A stretch of 22,400 nucleotides of DNA. Origin: Candidatus Sumerlaeota bacterium. Its GTDB lineage: Bacteria; Sumerlaeota; Sumerlaeia; JADFCT01. Every line of letters starts with the position of its first letter. Within the stretch, counting starts at the first letter, position 1. The stretch lies in assembly GCA_026398575.1 (NCBI GenBank), contig JAPLSP010000678.1, positions 1-22,400 on the forward strand. The letters are read 5' to 3'. Shown piece after piece: positions 1 through 8,532 of this stretch. The notes beneath the pieces are model-generated. The model saw nothing but the letters and a program-made list of their open reading frames with translations, ran no database searches and was not told where the DNA came from. The position numbers and the translations under genes are program-made.

Positions 1-49
1 AACCGCACTCCAAATGCTGGCGCCTCGCTGATCCGCATTAAAGTTTTAC

Positions 50-75
50 ATTTCTCATTTCTCATTTTACATTAT
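50..75. repeat. AT-rich ATTTCTC/ATTTTAC dispersed repeat, copy 1
   Basis: A 26-nt AT-rich stretch made of repeated TTTCTCA and ATTTTACA blocks covers the stop codon of hemB. The same 26 nt, with one mismatch, occurs at 20934-20959 at the 3' end of the formyltransferase gene. The sequence is low in complexity, so chance contributes, but both copies sit at the same place relative to a minus-strand stop codon. Confidence 0.6.
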
Positions 76-1052
76 GATTTTACAATCCCCTTCTCCAGCG
101 CGTCCATCGCGAAATACGTCAGGATCAGATCCGCGCCTGCACGTTTGAGGGATGTCAGCGTTTCCAGAATCGCGCGGTTTTCATCCATCCATCCTTGCGC
201 AGCGGCGGCTTTGATCATCGAGTATTCGCCGCTGACCTGATACGCCGCCAGCGGAAGATCGAACCGCTCGCGCATCTTCGCCAGAACGTCGAGATACGGC
301 AGCCCGGGCTTGACCATGAGGATGTCGGCGCCTTCGGCGGCGTCGAGTTCCGCTTCGCGCAACGCCTCGCGCGCGTTGGGCGGGTCCATCTGGTGCCAGG
401 CGCGGTCGCCAAAGGCCGGCGCGCTTTCGACGGCGTCGCGGAAAGGGCCATAAAAGCTCGACGCGTATTTGACGGCATAGGACATGATGGGGACGTGCGC
501 GAAGCCGTTTTGGTCCAGCGCGGCGCGGATCGCCTGAACCATGCCGTCCACCATGCCCGACGGCGCGATCATGTCGGCGCCGGCCTGCGCCTGGCTGACG
601 GCCGTTCCCGCCAAAACCGCGAGCGTGGCTTCGGCGTTGGGGCGTTGTCCGCTGAAGATGAAGCAGTGGCCGTGATCGGTGTATTCGCAAAGGCAGGTGT
701 CCGCGATAACGAGCAGATCGGGCAGGGCGGCTTTGAGCGCGCGCGCGGCCTGCTGAAAAATGCCGTCGGCAGCATAAGCGCCGCTGGCCTGGCCGTCTTT
801 TTTTTCAGGGACGCCAAAAAGAATGACGGCGCGCACTCCGGCGGCGGCTGCGCGCCTGGCGTGTTCGGTCAGTTCATCCACCGACAGGTTGAATTGCCCT
901 GGCATCGAACGGATTTCGCGTCGCACGCCCGTCCCCGGCACGGCGAACATGGGATAGATCAAGTCGGCGCCCGTGGGCGCGTGCTCGCGCAACATCTCGC
1001 GCAACACGCGGTTAGCTCGTAGGCGGCTCAGACGTTCGACAGGGTAGGGCAT
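72..1052 (-). CDS. hemB: Porphobilinogen synthase (delta-aminolevulinic acid dehydratase), zinc type
   Basis: HemB condenses two molecules of 5-aminolevulinate into porphobilinogen, an early cytosolic step of tetrapyrrole (heme, siroheme, cobalamin) synthesis. The 326-residue product matches the usual family length. Both active-site lysines are visible: K195 in SYAVKYAS and the Schiff-base K248 in [10 protein letters not shown]. The zinc motif [13 protein letters not shown] carries three cysteines (C120, C122, C130), so this is the zinc-dependent rather than the magnesium-only type. I place the start at 1052, where GGAGAG lies about 6 nt upstream; an upstream in-frame ATG at 1091 would add 13 residues with no clear ribosome-binding site. 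No other heme gene lies within the window. The stop codon lies inside a dispersed AT-rich repeat. Confidence 0.97.
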   Translation of the reverse strand: MPYPVERLSRLRANRVLREMLREHAPTGADLIYPMFAVPGTGVRREIRSMPGQFNLSVDELTEHARRAAAAGVRAVILFGVPEKKDGQASGAYAADGIFQQAARALKAALPDLLVIADTCLCEYTDHGHCFIFSGQRPNAEATLAVLAGTAVSQAQAGADMIAPSGMVDGMVQAIRAALDQNGFAHVPIMSYAVKYASSFYGPFRDAVESAPAFGDRAWHQMDPPNAREALREAELDAAEGADILMVKPGLPYLDVLAKMRERFDLPLAAYQVSGEYSMIKAAAAQGWMDENRAILETLTSLKRAGADLILTYFAMDALEKGIVKS

Positions 1053-1120
1053 AGATACTCTCCGTGGCGCGCCAATCGGATGATTATGCAATCAGGACGT
1101 TTCCCTGATCGAGCGTTTTC

Positions 1121-1573
1121 TTAGTCCCATCCATATTGCTCATCGAATGCGAGATTATATTCCTTCATGAATTGGCGATACTCATCCTGGAAAGTCATTT
1201 TTTTATGATGCGCTTCCTGATTGCGAATGTAGCGTCTGACGGATTCAAGCCTTGAAGGGCTGACGGAAAAAGCCCCATAGCCGCCCTGCCAATAGAATTT
1301 CTTATAGCTAGCGCCTTGTGTCTTGATCCACTTGGAGGATGATTTCTTAATCTCTTCGAGTACTGTTTTAAGGGCATAATTTTTCGATTGGGAATAAAGG
1401 ATATGAATATGATCCTGGAAGCCGCCGATCTCAATGGAAGGCGAGTCGAGATTTCGCAAGATGCCGCCGATGTACGCCCATAATTTGGGAGATATCGAAG
1501 CGTCAATTAAAGGGATGCGGCATTTGGTGGAAAAGATGAGATGAGTGTATAGCTGAGCCAGCGATTGAGACAT
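1121..1573 (-). CDS. REP-associated tyrosine transposase (RAYT), IS200/IS605 TnpA-like
   Basis: This 150-residue protein belongs to the Y1 HUH transposase superfamily, subgroup RAYT. These enzymes nick single-stranded DNA at REP hairpins and are thought to have spread REP sequences. It has the family N-terminus MSQSLAQLYTHLIFSTK, the HUH metal site in FQDHIHILYS, the block KKSSSKWIK, the WQGGYGAFSVS segment, a candidate catalytic tyrosine in VRRYIRNQ, and the C-terminal FDEQYGWD. The start at 1573 has an AAGGAGG site 8 nt upstream; a longer in-frame reading to 1678 runs through REP-like hairpins and is rejected. No tnpB and no IS ends are present, so this is a resident RAYT rather than a complete insertion sequence. 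Its likely substrates, the hairpins at 1627-2044, lie directly upstream. The complete frame and motifs suggest it is still functional. Confidence 0.9.
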   Translation of the reverse strand: MSQSLAQLYTHLIFSTKCRIPLIDASISPKLWAYIGGILRNLDSPSIEIGGFQDHIHILYSQSKNYALKTVLEEIKKSSSKWIKTQGASYKKFYWQGGYGAFSVSPSRLESVRRYIRNQEAHHKKMTFQDEYRQFMKEYNLAFDEQYGWD

Positions 1574-1626
1574 ACAGCAAATCCTCCTTATCCAAAAATT
1601 GGGCGCAAAGCCCTGAAAACATGAGT

Positions 1627-1707
1627 GCCCTGAAAGGGCAAAAGAAAACAGCCCAGGGCAACGCCCTGGGAAAAGCATATTATAAGAAGATAAAGCCCTG
1701 AAAGGGC
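1627..1707. repeat. Isolated REP-like hairpins upstream of the RAYT gene
   Basis: Three short palindromes occur here: GCCCTGAAAGGGC at 1627-1639 and again at 1695-1707 (5-bp stem, 3-nt loop), and CCCAGGGC-AAC-GCCCTGGG at 1652-1670 (8-bp stem). They are the same two hairpin types that form the array at 1736-2044, but in inverse orientation to it. They lie in the 5' flank of the RAYT gene, as expected of a REP element tied to its transposase. Confidence 0.8.
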
Positions 1708-1735
1708 GAAAGAATGGTTTGGTGATTTTTTTTTT

Positions 1736-2044
1736 GCGCCCCTTCAGGGCTTATGATGATGGGGGGACGTGTCCCAGGGCGTTGCCCTGGGCTGGTTTCT
1801 TTCGCCCTTTCAGGGCTTGAGAGAAAAGTTGGCGGCTTGTCCCAGGGCGTTGCCCTGGGCTGTTTTCTTGCGCCCTTTCAGGGCTTGTGAGAAAGGTTGG
1901 CGGCGTGTCCCAGGGCGTTGCCCTGGGCTGGTTTCTTGCGCCCTTTCAGGGCTTGAGAGAAAAGTTGGCGGCTTGTCCCAGGGCGTTGCCCTGGGCTGTT
2001 TTCTTGCGCCCTTTCAGGGCTTGTGAGAAAGGTTGGCGGCGTAA
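1736..2044. repeat. REP/BIME-like tandem array, 68-bp unit, 136-bp higher-order period
   Basis: Four tandem units contain two hairpins each. The 8-bp-stem hairpin CCCAGGGC-GTT-GCCCTGGG occurs at 1773-1791, 1841-1859, 1909-1927 and 1977-1995, exactly 68 bp apart. The smaller hairpin GCCCTTTCAGGGC occurs at 1804-1816, 1872-1884, 1940-1952 and 2008-2020, with a degenerate copy near 1737-1750. The linkers alternate: units 1 and 3 read TTGAGAGAAAAGTTGGCGGCTTGT, given here only as a type, while units 2 and 4 read TTGTGAGAAAGGTTGGCGGCG. The true period is therefore 136 bp, implying duplication of a two-unit block. The array lies between the RAYT gene and the UPF0175 gene and overlaps the 3' end of the latter. 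Confidence 0.92.
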
Positions 2045-2252
2045 TGTATGCAATACCCCTTGAACGCAGCAAATCCAAAAACTCGGCTCGTTGGATATTC
2101 AGAAAGCGAGCTGCTTTCCCTGAAGAAACGCGTCCCTCGACAAACAAAGAAAGAACCAGCCATTCTATGGTGCGATGCTGTACATCGCTCGAGTTTATGC
2201 CCAGCTCCAAAAGATGAGGAGGGATATGGACTTCAATCATTGTTTCTGTCAT
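1878..2252 (-). CDS. UPF0175-type small protein (antitoxin-like) with REP-derived C-terminal tail
   Basis: Residues 1-70 resemble UPF0175, a family of small, probably DNA-binding proteins often found as antitoxins beside PIN-type (DUF3368) toxins. The typical segments are LVLSLFVEGRVSSGKAARFL and IQRAEFLDLLRSRGIAYI. The start at 2252 has a GAGGAGG site 7 nt upstream. From about residue 74 on, the frame (TFLTSPERAQENSPGQRPG and onward) is encoded by the 68-bp repeat array, and the stop codon lies inside one of its GCCCTTTCAGGGC hairpins. UPF0175 proteins are usually about 80-95 residues, so the natural C-terminus has apparently been replaced by some 50 residues of repeat-encoded sequence. No toxin gene is visible next to it. 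The protein may be inactive. I am confident in the N-terminal family assignment and less so in function. Confidence 0.7.
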   Translation of the reverse strand: MTETMIEVHIPPHLLELGINSSDVQHRTIEWLVLSLFVEGRVSSGKAARFLNIQRAEFLDLLRSRGIAYITPPTFLTSPERAQENSPGQRPGTSRQLFSQALKGRKKPAQGNALGHAANLSHKP

Positions 2253-2308
2253 TATTCGCCTCCTCTTGCTGATTGCGATTGTGATTTTTTCTCAGACTTT
2301 TCCGCTTT

Positions 2309-5300
2309 TCAATATCTCATCCACTCGCGAATGGCGCTGCTTTCGAGCATCGCCTGCATTGCGACTTCGCCGGTGAGGGTGATGGTGGTTACCATGTGGT
2401 ACGGATCGTCCACCGTGATGAGGAGCCATGCGGTTTTCAGCCCGAGCGGCTCGGAGGAGGTGAAGGTGACATCCACCGTGCGGGAGGTTCCGGGGGCGAT
2501 GGCGGTTGCGGTCGAGGGCGAAACGGCGAACTGGAACCAAGCGGCGTCAGCGCCGCCCAACGTCAGTCCGGCGCCGGTGAAATTCAGGTCCAGATTGCCG
2601 GCGTTATAGAGAACCAGCGGCAGAGTTTTCTGGACCGGCGTCGTCGGCAGATCGAAAGGCACCGGGCCGAAATCAAGCCGGTCGGGCGGGGTGACGACCA
2701 GCGTCTGAATCGTGCCGCGTCCGATCAGCGTCACGATCAGATAGGGATTGTCAATGTCGTCGGTATGGATTCTCAGTGTCGCGATTTTTAGTCCCACGCT
2801 GAGCGGATCGAATACCAGGCTGAGCGAAACGCTGGAGCCGGCCGCCACGACTATCGGCAGCGTGGGAGATGTTTCGAAATGGAAATTGACCGCCGCCAGC
2901 CCCTGGAAAATGAACTGGTCAATCACCAGCGCATCATAGCCCACATTGGAAATGACCACCTGCATGGCCGGACTGGGCGCGTCCAGGAGATAGATATCGC
3001 CAAAGTTCAACGTGGTCGGAACGATGACGGGAATCTGCCCGATGGCGTATCCCAGCAGCTCGGCGCGCGCGCCTCCTCGGGGCGACGTCGCAACCAGAAA
3101 GGCATCGCGATTGCCTTTCCGGGTTGGCAGAAAATAAATGGACGCCGATGTGGAAGCGCCGGGCGCCAGCGTGAAGGAGGCCGGTCCGCTCAGACCGAAG
3201 TCGCCCGAAGTCGGCCCGTCGAAACTGAGCGTTACATTCTGCGAAAGTAATCCGCTGTTGAGGATCGTGAGCGTCTGAAGCGGGGACGCGGTTCCCACGG
3301 GCGTATCCGGGAAAATCAACGGCCCGCCGGTGATGACGATGGAGGAATATTCGAAAGCGCCGTCGTCGAACCTCAGATTCACGGGACGCGGCTGCGCGGC
3401 GTAATCCTCCGCTGAATCCATGACGCCGACCAGATCGGCGGCGCCGATCGCGTCAATGCAGGCCGAAACGGCCCGCAGCTGGTAGTCGCCTGCTGGCGCG
3501 TTCATATACGCGGGATTGCCTCCGTCGGGATTGCTAAAGAACAAGCAGCGGGTTGTGATCGCCTCGCTGTCGGAATCGGCTTCATAAATGGCCACGCCGT
3601 TGTTGAAGGTGAAGGCCGAGGCCTGAACATAGGCGATGCTTCCGCCCAGCAGGAAGAAGCCGCCGCCCTGGCTGAGGGCGGTGTTATTGGAAATCGTGCA
3701 AAAGGCGAAGGGGGGATAGTTGTCGTAGTAGCCGTAGAGCGCCGCGCCGCGCCAGGCGCTGTTGTGCGCGATGACGCAGTTTTCAAATCGCGGCCAGGAG
3801 AACTCGCAATAAATCGCGCCGCCGAAGTAGCCGGCGTTGTCGGAAAGCGAACAGCGCAGGAACGTCGGATGGGAAAATCCCCGGCAAGCCAGACCCGCGC
3901 CCGATCCGCCCGAACTCGAATTGCCCTCGATGCGGCAATCTTCAAACCGGGGCGCGGAAAACAAGTCGCAGAGAACGCCCGCGCCAAAGCCGGCGGCGGC
4001 GTTGGCGGTAATCAGACAGCGGGTGACTGTGTTCGTTTCATCCGCACGGGAACAATAAATTCCCGCTCCGCTTTGATCCGCGCCGCTCCCCGTGGCTGCG
4101 GCGCCGGTGATCGTGAAGCCGTCAATCCACGTCGAGGCGACCGAGGCAATTGTCACCGCATGGGGCGCGCCGGCGGCGTCCAGGATCGTGGGATGGGCCG
4201 CGCCGTCGCTCTGGAACTCGCGGGTTGCGCCGAAGGGGAATCCGCCCAGAAGCCGCAACCCGCTGATCATCGTTATGCTTTCGTTATAGGTTCCTTCGGC
4301 GACCCATATCACGGGCACAATGCCGGTCTGCTGAGACGACAGCTGCGCCAGATCAATGGCGCTCCGAATGCTGCCAACCGCCTGTGTCCAGCTGGCGCCC
4401 ATGCCGGGTCCATTGGGCGCGACGTAAATGATGCCCGATGGGCTGACATAAGAAGTGATTACGATGGTCTGGTCGTCCGGGCCGGTCTTGGTCTCTACGT
4501 TGCCGGCGTTGTCGGTTGCGATGCTGGAAAATTCATACAGCCCGTCGCCCGTCGCCGTCGCGTCGAAGGCCACCGGGCTTGTGGTAAAGGTCGCGCCGTA
4601 TTGCCTCCAGGGACCGCCGTCCTTGCGGACAAAAATCTGGACGTATTGGACGCCGCTTTCATCGTCCGTGGCCTCGAAGGGAACGTTGAACCGGTACGTC
4701 GTCGTCACCGGCAGCAGGCCATAGACCCGCGAAACGGGCGGCACGATGTCCGGCGGCGGATTCAGAGCGTCTTCCTCATCCACGCCGATGTCCACTTTGC
4801 CGTCCGCGCCGGGACGGGGATCGCCCTCGAAATCAATCGCCGGCGCATCGGCGATGCTTCCGCGCTTCAGCGCGCTCGAGCCATCCTGGACGTGGAAGTC
4901 ATAAGCGGCGGGATTGACGAAGAGCGGATCGCCTTGAACGTTGCGCTGCGAGCCGGACGCGCGCAGGTTGATCGCAACCGCGCCGTTGAGCGGACCGGAA
5001 ACGAAATTTAAGAAATCGCCGTCGGGATTCCCGAAGAACAAATTATAACCGGCCACCACGCGCGCGTCGGCGGTGGCTTCATAAACGGCGTATTGGCCGT
5101 TGCGGCTCAGGATCGTGTTCGTGCAAATCGCAGTGGCGCCTTGCGCGCAATAGACGCCGCCGCCCCAGCCGCTGGCCGTATTGGCGTGGATCACGCAGTT
5201 GACCGTGAGCGCACGGCTGTTAAAGGCCGCGCATAAGGCGCCGCCGTTGAGTCCGGCGTGGTTGCCGAAAAAGACGCTGTTGACTGCTTCTCCGAAACTG

Positions 5301-7582
5301 TAGTCGTAGCTGAACCAGCCGCCGCCTTCGCCATTCGATTCGTTGGCGTCCAGCAGACAGCGGTCGAAGAGCGGATCGCTGTCAATCGTGCTGGCGACGC
5401 CGCCGCCGTCGCCAGACGAGTAATTTCCCGTCAGACGTGTCGCGACAAATGCAGGCGTCGAGTTGGAGCAAAAAACGCCGCCGCCCGATCCGCCGGCGAT
5501 ATTGCCGTTGATCAGGGCCAAGTCCACCGTCGGCGCCGAGAGGTCGAACAGCAATCCCGCGCCGTCGCTCGTGGCGCTGTTGTTGCTGATTTCGCAATTG
5601 TTCAGTGAGGGCCGCGAACGGCTCAGCCAAACGCCGCCGCCGTCGCGTCCGGCGTCATTGCCGGTCGCATCGCCGCCGGAAAAAACGAAGTCGGAAAACG
5701 CTCCCCACAGGCCGGCGCCGTCGCGCGCCGCGGTATTGAGTTGGAAACTGCTGTCCTGGATATTAGGGGTCGAACCCGTCAGCCACGCGCCGCCGCCGTC
5801 CAGCGCGGAGCGGTTGTTTCTCACGGTTGTATTGCGGATCAGAGGCGCCGAGTGATCCAGCGCAAGGCCGCCGCCGCCGTCGCCCGCCGTATTGTTTTCA
5901 ATGAGGCAATCGAGCAATTGGCCGTTGCTGCGCAGATAGGCGATTCCGCCGCCAATATCTGCCGAGGTATTATCGAGAATTTGGCAGTCCTGAAGCACAG
6001 GATCGGAGCTAACGGCGAACAGGGCGCCGCCCGAACTCAAAGCTGCATTATTCTGGATCAGGCAGCGGATCATTGACGGCAAGGATTGATTGCAGTAGAT
6101 GGCGCCGCCATTGTTCGTTGCGCGGTTTTCGCTCAATGTCGTATCGGTCATGCGCAGCGCTGAGAACGCTGAATACAGGGCGCCGCCTTGATTCGATGCT
6201 GTGTTATCGCTGAGCGTACAGCGCCCCAGAATCACCACGCCAAAGCCGGCTAGAGCTCCGCCGCGTTGCGCTGTATTCGATGTGAAGGTTGACGCATTGA
6301 ATTCCGCCATACCCCCTAATACAAAAGCGCCGCCGGCATCACGGGCGGCGGCATTTGCGTGAATCGCGCATGTCGTTGCGATTGCGATCGAACTCTGCAG
6401 AAACATGCCTCCGGCGACTGAGGCGTTGTTTGCGCTCACGTCGCAGTCCGAAAGCGTCACGCTTGTGGCAAAGCAATAGATCGCGCCGCCGTCATTGAAC
6501 GCGGTGTTTGTGGTCAAACGGCACTGACTGAACGACAGCGCTGGCGTGGTTACATACTGGCAATAGATGCCGCCTCCCATCCACGCCGAATTACGGCTGA
6601 TTTCCGTCCCATCGAATAGCGGAGCGGCGCCATTGATCCAGCCGCCGCCGCCTTGGCCGCCTATTCGACTGCTGGCGGAGTTGGAGGTGATTACACACTG
6701 ATGAAAGACGGCGCTGGATTGGCTGAAATAGAATCCGCCGCCGCTCGTTATTGAGTCATTATTCTGAATCAGACTGTCTTGAAGATTCAGCCGGGAATTA
6801 AGAGCCGTCAATCCGGCGCCCATGCCCGAGGTATGGTTATCCGCAATCACACAATCCTTGAATTCCAGATCGCTTTGCTCCAGATAAAGTCCGCCGCCGC
6901 CGCTGGTAGCCACATTATTGAGGAAGGAGCAATTTTCCATCACGAAACTGGCGCTGGTCAGCGCCAATCCCGCGCCATAAGAGAATGCGATATTGGAGGT
7001 AAATGCGCAGGAATAAAGAGTAGGGGAGGAGTTGTCGCAATACAGCCCTCCGCCCATGAGCGCGATATTGCTTGTGCAGATGCAGTTGGCGATGGTGTTG
7101 CTCGGGCCCGCATTGATCATCAGCGCTCCGCCGCCCCAACCGTCTGCGCCGGCGCCTTGGGCCTGTCCGCCCGCCAGGGTGAAGCCGTCCAGTCCCGCAG
7201 TCGTTGTGGAATCCATGAGCGCGGCGCGATGGGTTCCCGCCGCCAATCCCGTCACGTCTATGATCGTGACGTTTGCGATGAAATCGCGGTCGCCAACGTC
7301 GGTCTCGGTTCCGGCAAACCCACCCAACACCAGCACGCCGCTTCTAAGAACGACGCTTTCGCGATAGACGCCGCTTGCGACCCATACCTGGGCGATGCCG
7401 GAGGTGTAGGCCAGTTGGATTCCCGTCTGAATGCTGACGGCGGCGTTGTCCCACGAGGCGCCGGAGGCTGTGCCGGTGGCAGCCGCGTCCACAAAGACCT
7501 GCGCGGGCGCCGGCGCAGGAAGCCCGAGATTCCAAAGCGTTAACAGAAGCCCAAGCGGGAAAAATCGGAAGCGTTTCAGCAT
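2309..7582 (-). CDS. Giant secreted right-handed beta-helix protein with Ig-like and choice-of-anchor-D domains
   Basis: This is a 1757-residue exported, probably cell-surface or extracellular protein. A Sec signal peptide (MLKRFRFFPLGLLLTLWNLG, then PAPAPAQ) ends near residue 28. Residues about 30-930 form a first right-handed beta-helix, with some 25 repeats of the kind GGGLY or GGAIY followed by a Cys and an Asn-rich turn (NNxA), the pattern of polymorphic outer-membrane-protein/pectate-lyase-like folds. Residues about 950-1045 form an Ig-like domain (FEATDDESGV, IATDNAGNVE). A second, shorter beta-helix spans about 1051-1400. Three choice-of-anchor-D (ASPM/SPD-2/Hydin-like) domains begin near 1413, 1517 and 1628, with the signatures FPDTPVG, LNFGDI and LDFGPV. 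No LPXTG, PEP-CTERM, GlyGly-CTERM or autotransporter barrel is seen at the C-terminus (SAIREWMRY). No good ribosome-binding site precedes the ATG. The ligand or substrate is unknown; no polysaccharide-lyase active site is recognisable. Confidence 0.88.
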   Translation of the reverse strand: MLKRFRFFPLGLLLTLWNLGLPAPAPAQVFVDAAATGTASGASWDNAAVSIQTGIQLAYTSGIAQVWVASGVYRESVVLRSGVLVLGGFAGTETDVGDRDFIANVTIIDVTGLAAGTHRAALMDSTTTAGLDGFTLAGGQAQGAGADGWGGGALMINAGPSNTIANCICTSNIALMGGGLYCDNSSPTLYSCAFTSNIAFSYGAGLALTSASFVMENCSFLNNVATSGGGGLYLEQSDLEFKDCVIADNHTSGMGAGLTALNSRLNLQDSLIQNNDSITSGGGFYFSQSSAVFHQCVITSNSASSRIGGQGGGGWINGAAPLFDGTEISRNSAWMGGGIYCQYVTTPALSFSQCRLTTNTAFNDGGAIYCFATSVTLSDCDVSANNASVAGGMFLQSSIAIATTCAIHANAAARDAGGAFVLGGMAEFNASTFTSNTAQRGGALAGFGVVILGRCTLSDNTASNQGGALYSAFSALRMTDTTLSENRATNNGGAIYCNQSLPSMIRCLIQNNAALSSGGALFAVSSDPVLQDCQILDNTSADIGGGIAYLRSNGQLLDCLIENNTAGDGGGGLALDHSAPLIRNTTVRNNRSALDGGGAWLTGSTPNIQDSSFQLNTAARDGAGLWGAFSDFVFSGGDATGNDAGRDGGGVWLSRSRPSLNNCEISNNSATSDGAGLLFDLSAPTVDLALINGNIAGGSGGGVFCSNSTPAFVATRLTGNYSSGDGGGVASTIDSDPLFDRCLLDANESNGEGGGWFSYDYSFGEAVNSVFFGNHAGLNGGALCAAFNSRALTVNCVIHANTASGWGGGVYCAQGATAICTNTILSRNGQYAVYEATADARVVAGYNLFFGNPDGDFLNFVSGPLNGAVAINLRASGSQRNVQGDPLFVNPAAYDFHVQDGSSALKRGSIADAPAIDFEGDPRPGADGKVDIGVDEEDALNPPPDIVPPVSRVYGLLPVTTTYRFNVPFEATDDESGVQYVQIFVRKDGGPWRQYGATFTTSPVAFDATATGDGLYEFSSIATDNAGNVETKTGPDDQTIVITSYVSPSGIIYVAPNGPGMGASWTQAVGSIRSAIDLAQLSSQQTGIVPVIWVAEGTYNESITMISGLRLLGGFPFGATREFQSDGAAHPTILDAAGAPHAVTIASVASTWIDGFTITGAAATGSGADQSGAGIYCSRADETNTVTRCLITANAAAGFGAGVLCDLFSAPRFEDCRIEGNSSSGGSGAGLACRGFSHPTFLRCSLSDNAGYFGGAIYCEFSWPRFENCVIAHNSAWRGAALYGYYDNYPPFAFCTISNNTALSQGGGFFLLGGSIAYVQASAFTFNNGVAIYEADSDSEAITTRCLFFSNPDGGNPAYMNAPAGDYQLRAVSACIDAIGAADLVGVMDSAEDYAAQPRPVNLRFDDGAFEYSSIVITGGPLIFPDTPVGTASPLQTLTILNSGLLSQNVTLSFDGPTSGDFGLSGPASFTLAPGASTSASIYFLPTRKGNRDAFLVATSPRGGARAELLGYAIGQIPVIVPTTLNFGDIYLLDAPSPAMQVVISNVGYDALVIDQFIFQGLAAVNFHFETSPTLPIVVAAGSSVSLSLVFDPLSVGLKIATLRIHTDDIDNPYLIVTLIGRGTIQTLVVTPPDRLDFGPVPFDLPTTPVQKTLPLVLYNAGNLDLNFTGAGLTLGGADAAWFQFAVSPSTATAIAPGTSRTVDVTFTSSEPLGLKTAWLLITVDDPYHMVTTITLTGEVAMQAMLESSAIREWMRY

Positions 7583-7610
7583 AGATGATTGTGAGCGTCT
7601 TCAGCGTTGT

Positions 7611-7635
7611 AAAAAATCAGGCGCTTGGCGCCTCA
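7611..7635 (-). terminator. Probable rho-independent terminator after the McsA-like gene
   Basis: On the minus strand, a GC-rich hairpin AGGCGC-CAA-GCGCCT is followed two nucleotides later by a run of six T. It lies about 60 nt after the stop codon of the UVR-motif gene and just before the beta-helix gene, so it would separate the two transcripts. Confidence 0.55.
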
Positions 7636-7695
7636 GATAAAAAAATGTGAAGAATTATAAATTTAGAGATGTATGCTCCAAGCCGCAATAGGCTG

Positions 7696-8352
7696 CTATT
7701 TTTTCGGCGCCTCTTCCATCTCGCGAATCGCATCGCGCAACCGGGCGGCTTTCTCGAAATCTTCGGTTTTCACCGCCTCGCTCATTTCTTTGCGCAATGA
7801 ATCCAGCCGCTTTTTTCTCGCTTCAAGAGTCTGGACCGCGGGCGCTGCCGCCTTCTTGGCGGACTTGAGAACAGGCGCCGCCGCTTCCGCTTCCAGATCC
7901 GGGGTTTGCCGCTCGCGGGCTTCCATGGATTCCGCCTCAAGCACCGCGGCGCCGGGGGTGAAGCGAGGCGGACGCATCCCGACGTGCCGCGTGGCGCCAT
8001 GGAATTTGCGCAGATCATTCAGAATCTGCGGCCGGAACGAATCGTAGCAGTGGTCGCATCCCAGAATCATGGTCTTGCGATAGAGGGGAAACGGCAATCC
8101 GCACACCGCGCATTTGAGGTCGGCGTTTTCGGTGTCTTCCTCGGCATTGGCGGAGGAGACGGCGGCGCTGGCCTGGCTCAACAGGGACTTGAGCAGCTCT
8201 TCGAGTGAAACCTGCAAATGCGGCTGCGCCAAAATTCCCTGGGCGCCCGAGGCGTGTTCGCCGCAAAAATAATGTTCTTCGATCTGGCCGTTGACGACCT
8301 TGATGATCTTATGGGTGGCGGGTTTGCCGCAGGTGTCGCAATTCTTTTGCAT
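7696..8352 (-). CDS. McsA-like zinc-finger protein with C-terminal UVR motif
   Basis: The protein (218 residues from the chosen start) has the layout of McsA, the activator of the McsB protein-arginine kinase in Firmicutes. There are two cysteine clusters, C5-x2-C8 with C30 (CDTCGK, YFCGEH) and C81-x2-C84 with C99-x2-C102 (CAVCG, CDHCY). A linker follows, then a C-terminal charged helical hairpin near 176-212 (LDSLRKEMSEAVKTEDFEKAARLRDAIREM, quoted here only as the UVR region) typical of UvrB/UvrC-interacting motifs. I place the start at 8352, with AAGGA about 10-12 nt upstream; an ATG at 8373 is also possible, and a still longer reading to 8502 runs through a 13-bp tandem repeat and is rejected. 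No mcsB or clpC is in the window, so the role is inferred from domains only: probably a stress-related adaptor. Confidence 0.82.
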   Translation of the reverse strand: MQKNCDTCGKPATHKIIKVVNGQIEEHYFCGEHASGAQGILAQPHLQVSLEELLKSLLSQASAAVSSANAEEDTENADLKCAVCGLPFPLYRKTMILGCDHCYDSFRPQILNDLRKFHGATRHVGMRPPRFTPGAAVLEAESMEARERQTPDLEAEAAAPVLKSAKKAAAPAVQTLEARKKRLDSLRKEMSEAVKTEDFEKAARLRDAIREMEEAPKK

Positions 8353-8412
8353 TCTACAATCATCCTTTTGCATGAGCGGTTTGCGGCGCTGAAACTCGCC
8401 GGCAGGATGCCG

Positions 8413-8462
8413 GCGCTCCCAGTGAGCGCTCCCAGTAAGCGCTCCCAGTCGGCGCTCCCAGT
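8413..8462. repeat. 13-bp tandem repeat (GCGCTCCCAGT plus 2 nt), four copies
   Basis: The core GCGCTCCCAGT starts at 8413, 8426, 8439 and 8452, exactly 13 bp apart, with a variable dinucleotide between copies. It is preceded by a small palindrome, GCCGGCAGGATGCCGGC, at about 8398-8414. It lies directly upstream of the McsA-like gene and creates spurious N-terminal extensions in several frames. Confidence 0.85.
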
Positions 8463-8532
8463 GCAAACCGTTACGAGTAAAGTATAGGACCATATCTGCC
8501 AATCGGTCAAGGCGGGAAAGGCTTTTTTTTGC

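Noticed and set aside
1121..1678. Longer start for the RAYT gene at 1678
   Set aside because: The extra 35 residues are encoded by REP hairpins, and the AAGGAGG site clearly marks the start at 1573.
1769..2026. Open frame of 85 codons on the plus strand in the REP array
   Set aside because: It is a direct translation of the 68-bp repeats (ALGWFLSPFQGL type) and has no non-repeat sequence.
1736..2044. Possible CRISPR array
   Set aside because: The units are 68 bp with conserved linkers, not short repeats with unique spacers, and no cas genes are near. The hairpins and RAYT fit REP/BIME.
3764..5011. 415-codon open frame antisense to the beta-helix gene
   Set aside because: Arg/Ala/Gly-rich shadow of the repeat-coding strand, with no motif or ribosome-binding site.
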